From positions 1 through 34,211 of the forward strand of contig JAAYUZ010000070.1 of the NCBI GenBank assembly GCA_012517385.1: a DNA stretch of 34,211 nt, in the 5' to 3' direction. Within the stretch, counting starts at the first letter, position 1. Each line of letters opens with the position of its first letter. Under the pieces are notes generated by a model. It did not search any database, was not told the origin of the DNA, and saw only the letters and a list, made by a program, of their open reading frames with translations. The position numbers were made by a program, and so were the translations under genes. Origin of the DNA: Treponema sp. (GTDB lineage Bacteria > Spirochaetota > Spirochaetia > Treponematales > Breznakiellaceae). This document shows positions 24,020-31,129 of this stretch, piece by piece.

Positions 24020-25824
24020 TAGCTCCGTTGTCCCGCTAGAAAGAGGACCGCAAGAAACAGCAGTATAAGCTCATTTATGACACAGATGATTATGGTCATA
24101 GGAAAACTAAAATTCAAAAGCAATGCGGTATTGATAATGGTTCCGCTGATTCTGATCCCCTCCAATAATAGATATGCAACGAGCGGAAGAATTATAAACA
24201 TGGGAAAAGCAATCAAACCTGGCTTTTTCTGAGGCCGCAGGCGCCAGCTTATAGTAAGTATAAACAAACCAAGGACCAGGCAAAGGAAGGGATCCATGAT
24301 CCGGTTCAACAGTTCAAGCTGAAAGGTCTGGGGAATGTATCCAAAGAAAGCCAGTCGTTCCTGGGCTTTGAATAGTTCAAGAATTGAAAGGTTCCGGCTG
24401 TTTGTTTGAGTATGACAGGCTAATAAGAAGTCTTCATAAGAAATATCCAGTACAAGGTAGGTTGTTTTGTTTCCAGAAGGACCTGACCATTGGGGCTCCC
24501 AATAACGATTCTTATTATTTTTATCAATTGCTTTAAGCAGCACAAGGGTTTTATTTTTTATTTTCCCATCTACCTGTTCTGAAAAGGGGCTTAATTTTGC
24601 ATAGGCGGATTGAACAGAACCAACTATCTGTTCATCATCATTAATAACTTGGTATTGCACCTTTGTCCCAAAGGATACATCAGAAAACATCGTAAGTGAG
24701 TCTATCTTAAGAATCCCGAGTCCCAGGTTACCGCCCTGTGTATCTCGGATTGGGATAGCAAATATCCCATATGAAAGGTTTTCCCCCACTGCGGCACTCA
24801 CTTCATGCTGGAAAAAGGCGATCTTTTTAGTTCCGGCCAGGGCTGTTTCCAGGTATTTTTTTACATCCGGATCAGAAGGGACTTCTTTGGTCAGGCCATT
24901 AAAGATGTAATAGGCCCGAATATAATCTCCGCTTAATATAGCGTTGTACCCATCTAATTTTTCCTTATAAATCCGATAGGCTTGCTGTTCCTTCGGTAAC
25001 GGCTTCAGCTCCGAAATTGTATTCCATGCCTTTGCTGCAAGATTAGTTGCTTCCTGTTCTTCAGGGCTGCCTGGTTTAGCCAATTTCTTAGCCAGACTTG
25101 CATACCAATGGGCATCGAAGGCATTATTCTGTTTCAGGTTGCGCTCTGCCAGGTTTAGAGCTTCTCTGATAGTCACCGGTCCGCGCTGCCCTGAAAGGAT
25201 TGGTATGGTGCCCTCAGGTGTTTCAATGTACCCTTTTTCAGGCTGAGGGTGCTCCATATCAATTATTTTTGACCGTTCTTTATCTAAAGCCACTGCGAGT
25301 TTATCCCGTAAATATTGGGTCCCCTCGGGCCCGTCACTTTGTTTCCAAATTCGTTCACAGATTGCAAGGTGTATCGCTGCTTCCTGCCAATCCTCCCGTT
25401 GTATTTCGTCCGCAGCCTTTTTACGAGCATCCTTAAAGAGCTGCCCCTGGGCTTGCATCTGATACCTTGCATCGAAGAGCATTGGCTGAAACAATAGCAG
25501 GAATATCCCATACAATGCGGTTGCTGCAATAATGATGATGAGGGGCTTTACCATTTCTGCAAGAAATTGCGGAGAGAAGCGGCTGGTATTTTGGTCTTTA
25601 ACAATAAAGAAGGCAAAGCCCGCTGCAATCGCAGAAAAAAGAAGGGTTGGAAAAAGATTGATGCTTTCAATAAAGGCCCCAAATAAGGGCCAGGAAATTC
25701 TATAAATAGGAAGCGGCGCTGGTTCTGAAGGAAGAAAAACCTGTTTACCGATCGAGAGTACCATCGCTGCAAGGGTGTATATAATCAATATCGGTATAAT
25801 CGGAATGGTTTTTTTATTATCCAT
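24019..25824 (-). CDS. Multi-pass membrane protein with TPR-like soluble region
   Basis: The 601-residue product has three membrane helices in the first 130 residues, a soluble stretch of about 370 residues whose first part looks like helical repeats (AERNLKQNNAFDAHWYASLA, AILSGDYIRAYYIFNGL, both TPR-like) and whose second part is beta-rich, then about four C-terminal helices. The C-terminal start (NRIMDPFLCLVLGLFILTI) faintly recalls LptF/LptG-type permeases, but this is not firm. ATG 25824 is preferred to the open-frame start at 25875 because AGGAAG lies 7 nt upstream. It overlaps the upstream gene by 8 bp and the J-domain gene by 1 bp. Function unknown. Confidence 0.72.
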   Translation of the reverse strand: MDNKKTIPIIPILIIYTLAAMVLSIGKQVFLPSEPAPLPIYRISWPLFGAFIESINLFPTLLFSAIAAGFAFFIVKDQNTSRFSPQFLAEMVKPLIIIIAATALYGIFLLLFQPMLFDARYQMQAQGQLFKDARKKAADEIQREDWQEAAIHLAICERIWKQSDGPEGTQYLRDKLAVALDKERSKIIDMEHPQPEKGYIETPEGTIPILSGQRGPVTIREALNLAERNLKQNNAFDAHWYASLAKKLAKPGSPEEQEATNLAAKAWNTISELKPLPKEQQAYRIYKEKLDGYNAILSGDYIRAYYIFNGLTKEVPSDPDVKKYLETALAGTKKIAFFQHEVSAAVGENLSYGIFAIPIRDTQGGNLGLGILKIDSLTMFSDVSFGTKVQYQVINDDEQIVGSVQSAYAKLSPFSEQVDGKIKNKTLVLLKAIDKNNKNRYWEPQWSGPSGNKTTYLVLDISYEDFLLACHTQTNSRNLSILELFKAQERLAFFGYIPQTFQLELLNRIMDPFLCLVLGLFILTISWRLRPQKKPGLIAFPMFIILPLVAYLLLEGIRISGTIINTALLLNFSFPMTIIICVINELILLFLAVLFLAGQRS

Positions 25825-26689
25825 GGAGTTTCTTCCTGTCCTTTCGGTCCTTACTTGCATATAGAAGAAATGCAAAAAAATGGATGAGTGTACCCAGCAG
25901 GATGAGTGGTACCAAAACGGTATAGGTATGCATGGGGTCAGGCAGAACTGAGCCTATTATGGCAGATATAACCGTAACTACTGGCTCGGAAAAGATAAAC
26001 AGTTGTATCCAGAGGGTAAAACGGACTAGTAAAAGGCCAATCAGAAGATTTGCCAGAGGCCATCCGCTGATTGTAAAAATCGGACCCAGAGAAGTTAATA
26101 AATAAAGCAGGGCGGCCAGAAAAATGATGAAAGGAATAAGCCCCTTATGCCAGAAGGATTCAAATTGTATGCCAATCTCTTTCCCATCTTGAATAATACT
26201 GTCTATAAGGCTGTTGTGTGGGGGAATCAGCGATATTACTGCAATTGAATCTTTCCCAGGGCTCAGGACAAGCTCTTTTTGTTCACCCGAAACAAGGATA
26301 GTCCCAGGTTTTAATTCTACAGTGCTTGTAACCGGTATCTCTGTTGCAAGCATGGGGATGCTTCTGTCAAAAATAAAAGCAGAGGCGATGCAAAGTCCTG
26401 AACTAAGAATTAGTAGAAGGGGCACTCTAATAAGAGATAGAATTTGTTTGCGGACCCCATAATTGGTACCGAGAATCGCGGTACAATACAGGGTTATCAC
26501 AAGAATCATCCAGAAATTGGATTGTACGAAATGCTTCAGGTTAATCGTCCCTTTGGGAATATGCACCCCGGTGAGCACCATTTCATATAAATATCCTATG
26601 CTAAACCACCAGAGAAGGAGGAGAAAAAACATGACTATCACTAAAAGTACAAGACGGGGAATACCTTTCACAATACCATAGCCTATCAT
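25817..26689 (-). CDS. Hypothetical polytopic membrane protein
   Basis: The 290-residue protein has about three membrane helices in the first half, an exposed beta segment (about residues 110-180, TSTVELKPGTILVSGEQKEL) and about four further helices. The composition is typical of an inner-membrane protein with one sizeable extracytoplasmic domain. No family is recognised. ATG 26689 is the likely start, with only a weak AGG 11 nt upstream; an open frame continues to a TTG at 26746. It leads a three-gene unit with the TPR-like protein and the J-domain protein, and lies directly downstream of the DnaA-box region, which must contain its promoter. Confidence 0.7.
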   Translation of the reverse strand: MIGYGIVKGIPRLVLLVIVMFFLLLLWWFSIGYLYEMVLTGVHIPKGTINLKHFVQSNFWMILVITLYCTAILGTNYGVRKQILSLIRVPLLLILSSGLCIASAFIFDRSIPMLATEIPVTSTVELKPGTILVSGEQKELVLSPGKDSIAVISLIPPHNSLIDSIIQDGKEIGIQFESFWHKGLIPFIIFLAALLYLLTSLGPIFTISGWPLANLLIGLLLVRFTLWIQLFIFSEPVVTVISAIIGSVLPDPMHTYTVLVPLILLGTLIHFFAFLLYASKDRKDRKKLHG

Positions 26690-26758
26690 GCAATATTCGC
26701 CTGCGCAAGGCAAAAATAATGACACGTTATACCCATGTTTTCCCAATCAATACACAGG

Positions 26759-27000
26759 TTATCCACAATTAAACATTTAGTAAACTTTATATTGTTTCGC
26801 AACAGGTAAAGATATTAGACATTTTCCTTCTTGTTTGCTTCTTGTTTTTTATAAGGTTATATACTTGTCTAATATATAATTAGTATTGATAAAAATGCAA
26901 TTTAACTTTTAACTGAAAACCACCTGTCTACATTAATAGACATAGAATTTGTCTACTTCATTGTAAACCACAAATTATCCACAAGCTTTCCACATTTTTT
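26759..27000 (+). other. DnaA-box cluster, possible replication origin or DnaA-regulated region
   Basis: Two perfect 9-mers TTATCCACA stand at 26759-26767 and 26975-26983. Around the second, CCACA recurs with exact 11-bp spacing (26968, 26979, 26990), so TAAACCACA (26964-26972), TTATCCACA and CTTTCCACA (26986-26994) lie on one DNA face. Between the two perfect boxes is a very AT-rich stretch of about 200 bp. This 327-bp gene-free region (26690-27016) is the only one over 300 bp in the window. It could be oriC-like, a DnaA titration site or a DnaA-controlled promoter. No dnaA or dnaN is present here, which weakens the oriC reading. Confidence 0.45.
26812..26955. repeat. Five TGTCTA motifs forming inverted repeats
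   Basis: TGTCTA occurs at 26866, 26925 and 26950 on the plus strand and as TAGACA at 26816 and 26937. ATATTAGACA (26812-26821) and TGTCTAATAT (26866-26875) are a perfect 10-bp inverted repeat 44 bp apart; TGTCTA-CATTAA-TAGACA (26925-26942) is a perfect 6-6-6 palindrome. Likely operators for a dimeric regulator, upstream of the membrane operon. Confidence 0.6.
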
Positions 27001-27016
27001 ACTCCACTGGTGTTTA

Positions 27017-27631
27017 CTATATCTGGTACCCATATCCATATATTGTTTTAATCTGTAAGGGTTTATCCTGATCTGATACTGCATGTAATTTATGTCTCAG
27101 TCTTGATATTATCATATCGATACTGCGAGAATTGGTTTTGATTCCTTTCTTTAAATGTTCTTGAAGTATCCTTCGATGAATACGATGATTCTCGGATAGG
27201 GACAGGATCCTCAAGATATTCGCTTCATCATCGTTCAATTGTACGGAACCTCTAGGCCCATGTATTGTATTGCCTTGTAAGTAAATAGCATGTTCAGGAA
27301 ACTGGGTTTCCTGTTCAAGAACCAGGTGCCGGGATATACGGGCGGTAAATTCTGTTTTATCAAAGGGCCTGCGTATAAAATCTTTAGCGCCGATCAGAAA
27401 TGCCACATCAATTTCAGACAGTTCTCCAAAGCATATAAAAGGTATCTGTGGCTTGCAGGAAGCCGCACGATTAACAGCTATTGGAATGGAAAGCAAAAGA
27501 AGTGCAGGATGCTCGGTTTTTATAGGTATCTGTTCAGGAAAAAGTAAAGAAAAAGGGAAATCCCCAGTCTGGAGCCACCTCATTTCTTCGGTAGTGGCTC
27601 CAAGTATATACAGGGTTCCCTGTTGTTTCAT
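27017..27631 (-). CDS. OmpR-type winged-helix regulator with degenerate receiver
   Basis: The 204-residue cytoplasmic protein has a receiver-like N-terminus (about 1-105) and an OmpR-type winged helix (about 125-204, ending KTIYGYGYQI). In the receiver the phosphoacceptor position is Ser48 (ALLLLSIP), the acidic pair is absent (LYILGATTE), and the KP motif is RP (FIRRPF), so it should not be phosphorylated in the standard way. It closes the STAS-YbjN-PspA operon, 16 nt after pspA, with no visible Shine-Dalgarno. The adjacent TGTCTA repeats are plausible binding sites (inference). Confidence 0.82.
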   Translation of the reverse strand: MKQQGTLYILGATTEEMRWLQTGDFPFSLLFPEQIPIKTEHPALLLLSIPIAVNRAASCKPQIPFICFGELSEIDVAFLIGAKDFIRRPFDKTEFTARISRHLVLEQETQFPEHAIYLQGNTIHGPRGSVQLNDDEANILRILSLSENHRIHRRILQEHLKKGIKTNSRSIDMIISRLRHKLHAVSDQDKPLQIKTIYGYGYQI

Positions 27632-27647
27632 GGCTGATGGTGAAAAA

Positions 27648-28346
27648 TCAGTTTGATGAATTATCCGGCAGGGCCTTCATTTTTTCTTTTAATTCCATGA
27701 GAAGTAAGTCTGCCGATGCATCTGATTTTTCAAGGGCTGCAAACCGTTTTTCCAGGTTCGTGTCCTTAGAAAAATCCTCCAGTTCCTTGGCCGCATCCGC
27801 TTCAGCTTCCAGCTGATCTACCTTCTGGGCCATCCGATCGAAGGCTTCAAAGGCACTCTTGTTACCAGCAACACTTGAAATCGTTTTTTGAATCTTCTGC
27901 TGGGCCTCCGCACGCTTTGCCCGGGCGATCAGCAGATTTTTCTTCCGCTGAGCTTCTTCGATCTTATTCTGCAGTTCCTTAAGGGATTCCTTGAGTTTTT
28001 CTACCGATGCTTTCTGGGCTTCCCATTGCTTTTTATATTCCACATAGTTGTTTTCATATTCCTGTTTGCGCAGGAGTGCTTCTTTTGCAAGATCATCCTG
28101 CCCTGCCCGGACCGCAAGCATGGCCTTCCGTTCCCATTCCTGCGCCTGGGCTTGCTGATTTAAGGTTTCCCGTTCAAGTTTTTTCTCATCCGCAATAGCC
28201 ATGGCCACCGCTTTTTTAGATTCGATCAATTGCTCATTCATATCAATAATGAGCTGATTCAGCATTTTTTCGGGATTTTCTGCTTTATTAATCATATCAT
28301 TCACATTGGATGATATGAGGGTTTTTAGTCTGGAAAAGATTCCCAT
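27648..28346 (-). CDS. pspA: PspA/IM30-family membrane-stress protein
   Basis: The 232-residue protein is almost wholly helical and coiled-coil, with an N-terminal amphipathic helix (MGIFSRLKTLISSNVNDMI) that binds membrane and the conserved ENPEKMLNQLIIDMNEQL segment of the family. PspA/Vipp1 proteins assemble into ESCRT-III-like rods or rings that protect and remodel the inner membrane under envelope stress. Length matches the family. GAGGACCTTCTC-type sequence with a GGA core precedes the ATG. It sits in an operon after the YbjN-like gene (13-nt gap) and before the atypical regulator; no PspF or PspBC is present, as in many non-enteric Psp systems. Confidence 0.93.
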   Translation of the reverse strand: MGIFSRLKTLISSNVNDMINKAENPEKMLNQLIIDMNEQLIESKKAVAMAIADEKKLERETLNQQAQAQEWERKAMLAVRAGQDDLAKEALLRKQEYENNYVEYKKQWEAQKASVEKLKESLKELQNKIEEAQRKKNLLIARAKRAEAQQKIQKTISSVAGNKSAFEAFDRMAQKVDQLEAEADAAKELEDFSKDTNLEKRFAALEKSDASADLLLMELKEKMKALPDNSSN

Positions 28347-28359
28347 AGAGAAGGTCCTC

Positions 28360-28749
28360 CTACTTTGTTTTGGGAAGATATTCAGAAAGAATAGGGTAAT
28401 GCTGGGTTAGAGCAAGGCTTATCGCTTCCAAGGATGCTCTGAAATCTTCATAATCCATAGTGTCATATTCAAGGGTATCAATCAAGATAATATCATTATT
28501 CTCTAATGCATAGGCCCCATGGATTACATCACTGGCATTCAATTCTAATAATTTAGTAAAAAGCTCAAGCCGATTCTTCTCAGGTGCATGCATAACCAGA
28601 ACCCGGATAACGACCAGCGGATCCTCATACATGACCACAACCCCGTTCAGGCTATGATCTTCGTCCTCAATAATCCATATATTGTCACCTAAGTCTCTAT
28701 AGGTGAGCATTAGATCGATGAGGTATCGTTCAATCTTAGATTCGGCCAT
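28360..28749 (-). CDS. YbjN-like protein
   Basis: The 129-residue acidic protein has the alternating helix and strand pattern of the YbjN / type III secretion chaperone-like fold: an N-terminal helix (SKIERYLIDLMLTY), strands WIIEDEDHSLNGVVVMYEDPLVVIRVLVM, a helix with KLLELNASDVIHGAYAL, then strands and a final helix. YbjN proteins are often linked to stress and motility regulation, with no known catalytic activity. It is predicted cytoplasmic. It lies between the STAS and pspA genes (gaps of 18 and 13 nt), so it probably belongs to the same stress response. The family call is by fold pattern only. Confidence 0.65.
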   Translation of the reverse strand: MAESKIERYLIDLMLTYRDLGDNIWIIEDEDHSLNGVVVMYEDPLVVIRVLVMHAPEKNRLELFTKLLELNASDVIHGAYALENNDIILIDTLEYDTMDYEDFRASLEAISLALTQHYPILSEYLPKTK

Positions 28750-28767
28750 GGGAAACCCCTTAGAGGA

Positions 28768-29319
28768 CTAGCCTAGGAATACCTGTCCCGCATTGTCAAT
28801 TGCTAAAATAGTCTTGCACTCGGAACAGCGGAACCGGCCAGGTTTTACTGCCTTTAGCTTTTTAGAACAAATTGGGCAGGAAAAGATCTTGGGAAACACT
28901 GATGTCTTTTCTGATGGAGAACCGGATCGGAAAAAGTCGATGGATTCCTCCAGATTATCCTTGATATTAAAGAACTGGGAGAAACCTAAAAGCTGGAATA
29001 CTTCGTATACCTTAGGCTGAATTTCAAGCAATACCAGATCACCACCCCGGGGTTTTACCGATTTTAAAAAGGCCGTAAAAGAGCCGATACCGGTCGATGA
29101 GACGTAATTAAGTCCGCCGCACTGGAAGATAAGCCGTATATAACCAGCCTCTATTGCTTTTGCAACCCGTTTCTGAAAGTAGTTTGAATTATAGGTATCA
29201 ATATATCCGGTTAGATACAGTACCAGACAACCGTCTACCGCATCTACTTTCTGTAGTTTAATCTTGAGGCTTTCGTCCTTTTCATCATCAAACCCAGGTA
29301 CGATATCGTTATTAGTCAT
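28768..29319 (-). CDS. STAS-domain protein with C-terminal zinc ribbon
   Basis: The 183-residue product has a STAS domain (about residues 20-130; LYLTGYIDTYNSNYF, then FQCGGLNYVSSTGIGSF), where the second Ser of VSSTGIG aligns with the phosphorylated Ser of SpoIIAA-type anti-sigma antagonists, followed by a four-Cys ribbon CPICSKKLKAV...CSEC. The zinc ribbon fused to a STAS domain is an uncommon combination. ATG 29319 is preferred to the open-frame start at 29373 because AAGGAG lies just upstream. It leads the operon with YbjN-like, pspA and the OmpR-type regulator. A SpoIIE-type phosphatase such as that in the hydrogenase cluster is the class of enzyme that acts on such proteins. Confidence 0.85.
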   Translation of the reverse strand: MTNNDIVPGFDDEKDESLKIKLQKVDAVDGCLVLYLTGYIDTYNSNYFQKRVAKAIEAGYIRLIFQCGGLNYVSSTGIGSFTAFLKSVKPRGGDLVLLEIQPKVYEVFQLLGFSQFFNIKDNLEESIDFFRSGSPSEKTSVFPKIFSCPICSKKLKAVKPGRFRCSECKTILAIDNAGQVFLG

Positions 29320-29385
29320 GACGCTCCTTCCGTCCTGAGGCCACGCGGTTTTTTTGTAAAACCGCTGCTGCACTACAGAATTATC

Positions 29386-29413
29386 GTCTCTATAGTATCG
29401 GCAACTTAGAGAC
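29386..29413 (-). promoter_or_regulatory. Inverted repeat over the STAS-pspA operon promoter
   Basis: GTCTCTA (29386-29392) and TAGAGAC (29407-29413) form a perfect 7-bp inverted repeat with a 14-bp spacer. A minus-strand TACTAT (29392-29397) lies inside it, predicting a start near 29385. This is a good operator position. A separate hairpin GCGGTTTT/AAAACCGC (29345-29365) lies in the leader, before the Shine-Dalgarno. Confidence 0.5.
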
Positions 29414-29496
29414 CAATATACACTATATTATAAGTCTATAGGTAATTTGTCAAACAGGTGGCCCCGGTTTCAATAAAAATGATAAGTTGTTTCTCC

Positions 29497-30252
29497 CTAT
29501 ATTACAAGGCCCCTATCTATGGGAACCATAGTACCATTTTGATGTGGATTTTTCAGGATTGCAAGGGCAGTTTCGGCTATTTCTTCGCAATGTAACAGGG
29601 TGCCACCGGGGGCTTTCCCTTTTGCATAGCGGCGAGCTGCTTCATCAAGGTATTCAGTGTCGGTCATCCCCGGGCAAAGTACATTACAGGTAACATTTGC
29701 AGCGCCTCCAATCCGGGCTACCGACTTGGCCAGTACTCCAAGTCCAGTCTTTGCCGCTGAATAGGCGGTAGTGCTGGTGAAGCCGCGGATTGTATCAGTA
29801 TTAGTACCGCCGAATAACAATATACGTCCCCAATTTTGTCTCAGCATGGGCTCCAGGTAGGATGAAACCAGTGCCCCCGGAAGGGCTAAATTCATGGTTG
29901 TAAGCATATTCCAGTCTTCTGCGGTCATCTGCGACAGGTCTTTTCGCAGGAAAGGGCCAAAGGCATAGACTAAAATATCAACCTTTGGAACCGTTTCCAG
30001 TACTATTTTAACCGAATCTACTCCTGTAATAGGGAGTAATAGGGTTTGATGGTGCTGCTGTTCCAGGGGTAAACCCTGTGCAGTCTGGATTTGCTGAACT
30101 TCGCGTAAGGTTCGCTCGAGCCGGTCCTTTGAATGTCCTCCATGGATATAGATTTGGGCTCCTTCATTTGCCAAGGCTTTGGCGACGGCCTTCCCAATTC
30201 CACCAGAACCACCGATAACCAGTGCCATTCGATTGCTGAAAATTCTATCCAT
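29497..30252 (-). CDS. Short-chain dehydrogenase/reductase
   Basis: The 251-residue cytoplasmic enzyme has the SDR glycine motif GGSGGIG (about 14-20), the catalytic YSAAK and a following NVLCPG motif. The usual catalytic Ser strand reads LLFGGTNTD, so Ser is replaced or shifted to Thr. NAD(P)-dependent oxidoreduction is expected; the substrate is unknown, and a FabG-like or sugar-alcohol role is possible. Its start is only 20 bp from the divergent trmJ start; no proper Shine-Dalgarno is present, and the minus-strand TACTAT at 30260-30265 predicts a transcript starting about 1 nt before the ATG. Confidence 0.85.
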   Translation of the reverse strand: MDRIFSNRMALVIGGSGGIGKAVAKALANEGAQIYIHGGHSKDRLERTLREVQQIQTAQGLPLEQQHHQTLLLPITGVDSVKIVLETVPKVDILVYAFGPFLRKDLSQMTAEDWNMLTTMNLALPGALVSSYLEPMLRQNWGRILLFGGTNTDTIRGFTSTTAYSAAKTGLGVLAKSVARIGGAANVTCNVLCPGMTDTEYLDEAARRYAKGKAPGGTLLHCEEIAETALAILKNPHQNGTMVPIDRGLVI

Positions 30253-30258
30253 ACCTGA

Positions 30259-30265
30259 TATAGTA
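30259..30265. promoter_or_regulatory. Shared -10 element for divergent SDR and trmJ genes
   Basis: TATAGTA reads as TATAGT on the plus strand (with TGA before it, an extended -10) and as TACTAT on the minus strand. The gene starts are only 20 bp apart, so one AT-rich hexamer appears to serve both directions, and both transcripts would be leaderless or nearly so. The -35 regions are weak and lie inside the opposite coding sequences. Confidence 0.45.
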
Positions 30266-30272
30266 ACCTACC

Positions 30273-30992
30273 ATGCAACTTTTGGATATTATCATTGTAC
30301 TCTGCCGCCCTGCAGAGTCTGGGAATGTAGGGGCTGTGTGCAGGGCCATGAAAAATATGGGCTTATCCCGGCTTAGAATTGTTTCTCCAGAAGCCCCTCT
30401 GGTGGATGAACAAATCCGGGCCAGGGCGGTTCATGCGGGGGATATTTGGGAACAGGCTGAGTTTTTTAATACCCTGGATCAGGCGGTGTCAGACTGTCCC
30501 CTTGTGATAGGAACCACCCGCAGGCGGGGAAAAAAACGAAAAAATCTTTCTATGACCCCAGAAGAGGTAGCCGAATTCTGTTTTTCCCGGCCTGGTCCAG
30601 CGGCTATAGTGTTTGGCAATGAACGGACCGGACTTGATGCGGATGAAATTGCTCTATGCAATGTTGCGTCCCATATTCCTGTAGATGAGGCATTCCCTTC
30701 ACTGAATCTCTCTCATGCGGTTCAAATATACACCTATATCTTGCATCGCTATGTTACAAGTCATGAATTAAAGGATATCCCAGGGACCTGGAAGCCCCTT
30801 TCCCAGGATGAACTCCATAAGCTGGTGCAATCCATAACCGATTCGCTTGCCTCTATCGGGTTTTATAAGCAGGCTGGCCGGGATGTACAGGAACGGTTTT
30901 TCAGAGATCTCTTTGCCCGGGCTGGTATAACCAGAGAAGAGCAGCTGTATCTGGAGGGTATTTTTAAGAAAATGAGCAAGCTTGCTGAATAA
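30273..30992 (+). CDS. trmJ: tRNA 2'-O-methyltransferase, TrmJ family (SPOUT)
   Basis: The 239-residue protein has the SpoU/TrmH trefoil-knot motifs NVGAVCRAMKNMG (about 18-30), IVFGNERTGL and PSLNLSHAVQI, and a C-terminal extension (about 170-239) typical of TrmJ. TrmJ methylates the 2'-OH of residue 32 in several tRNAs using S-adenosylmethionine. It lies divergent to the SDR gene with no Shine-Dalgarno ahead of ATG 30273. The 3' flank contains hairpins but no clear T-run terminator. TrmJ and the related TrmH are hard to separate by eye; the length and C-terminus favour TrmJ. Confidence 0.85.
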   Translation: MQLLDIIIVLCRPAESGNVGAVCRAMKNMGLSRLRIVSPEAPLVDEQIRARAVHAGDIWEQAEFFNTLDQAVSDCPLVIGTTRRRGKKRKNLSMTPEEVAEFCFSRPGPAAIVFGNERTGLDADEIALCNVASHIPVDEAFPSLNLSHAVQIYTYILHRYVTSHELKDIPGTWKPLSQDELHKLVQSITDSLASIGFYKQAGRDVQERFFRDLFARAGITREEQLYLEGIFKKMSKLAE

Positions 30993-31012
30993 TACTCACA
31001 CCCGTAGTGGGG

Positions 31013-31112
31013 CCAGAGCCTTCTGTATTCTCATTCGGGGGTGGCAACTCTGGGGAACAGCTATTAAAATTGAGCTCTAAAGGAGTTAAAGCCCTTGTCA
31101 AAGGGCAAGGGC
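31013..31112 (+). other. Inverted repeats in the trmJ 3' flank
   Basis: CCAGAG (31013-31018) can pair with CTCTGG (31048-31053). Further on, GCCCTTG/CAAGGGC (31091-31097 and 31106-31112) overlaps an alternative shorter hairpin CCCTT/AAGGG, so the two are mutually exclusive. There is no T-run. They could stabilise the trmJ 3' end. Confidence 0.3.
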
Positions 31113-31123
31113 CAATACATACT
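31095..31123 (+). promoter_or_regulatory. Promoter of the 31130 gene, leaderless candidate
   Basis: TTGTCA (31095-31100), exact 17-bp spacer, CATACT (31118-31123). With -7 at 31123 the start would be 31130, the A of the ATG; no Shine-Dalgarno is present. The -35 lies inside the GCCCTTG inverted repeat. Confidence 0.35.
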
Positions 31124-31129
31124 TAGAAT

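Noticed and set aside
30993-31129. Possible riboswitch or small RNA between trmJ and the 31130 gene
   Set aside because: The inverted repeats do not match a known riboswitch core, no terminator follows, and the promoter found next to the gene would exclude this region from its mRNA.
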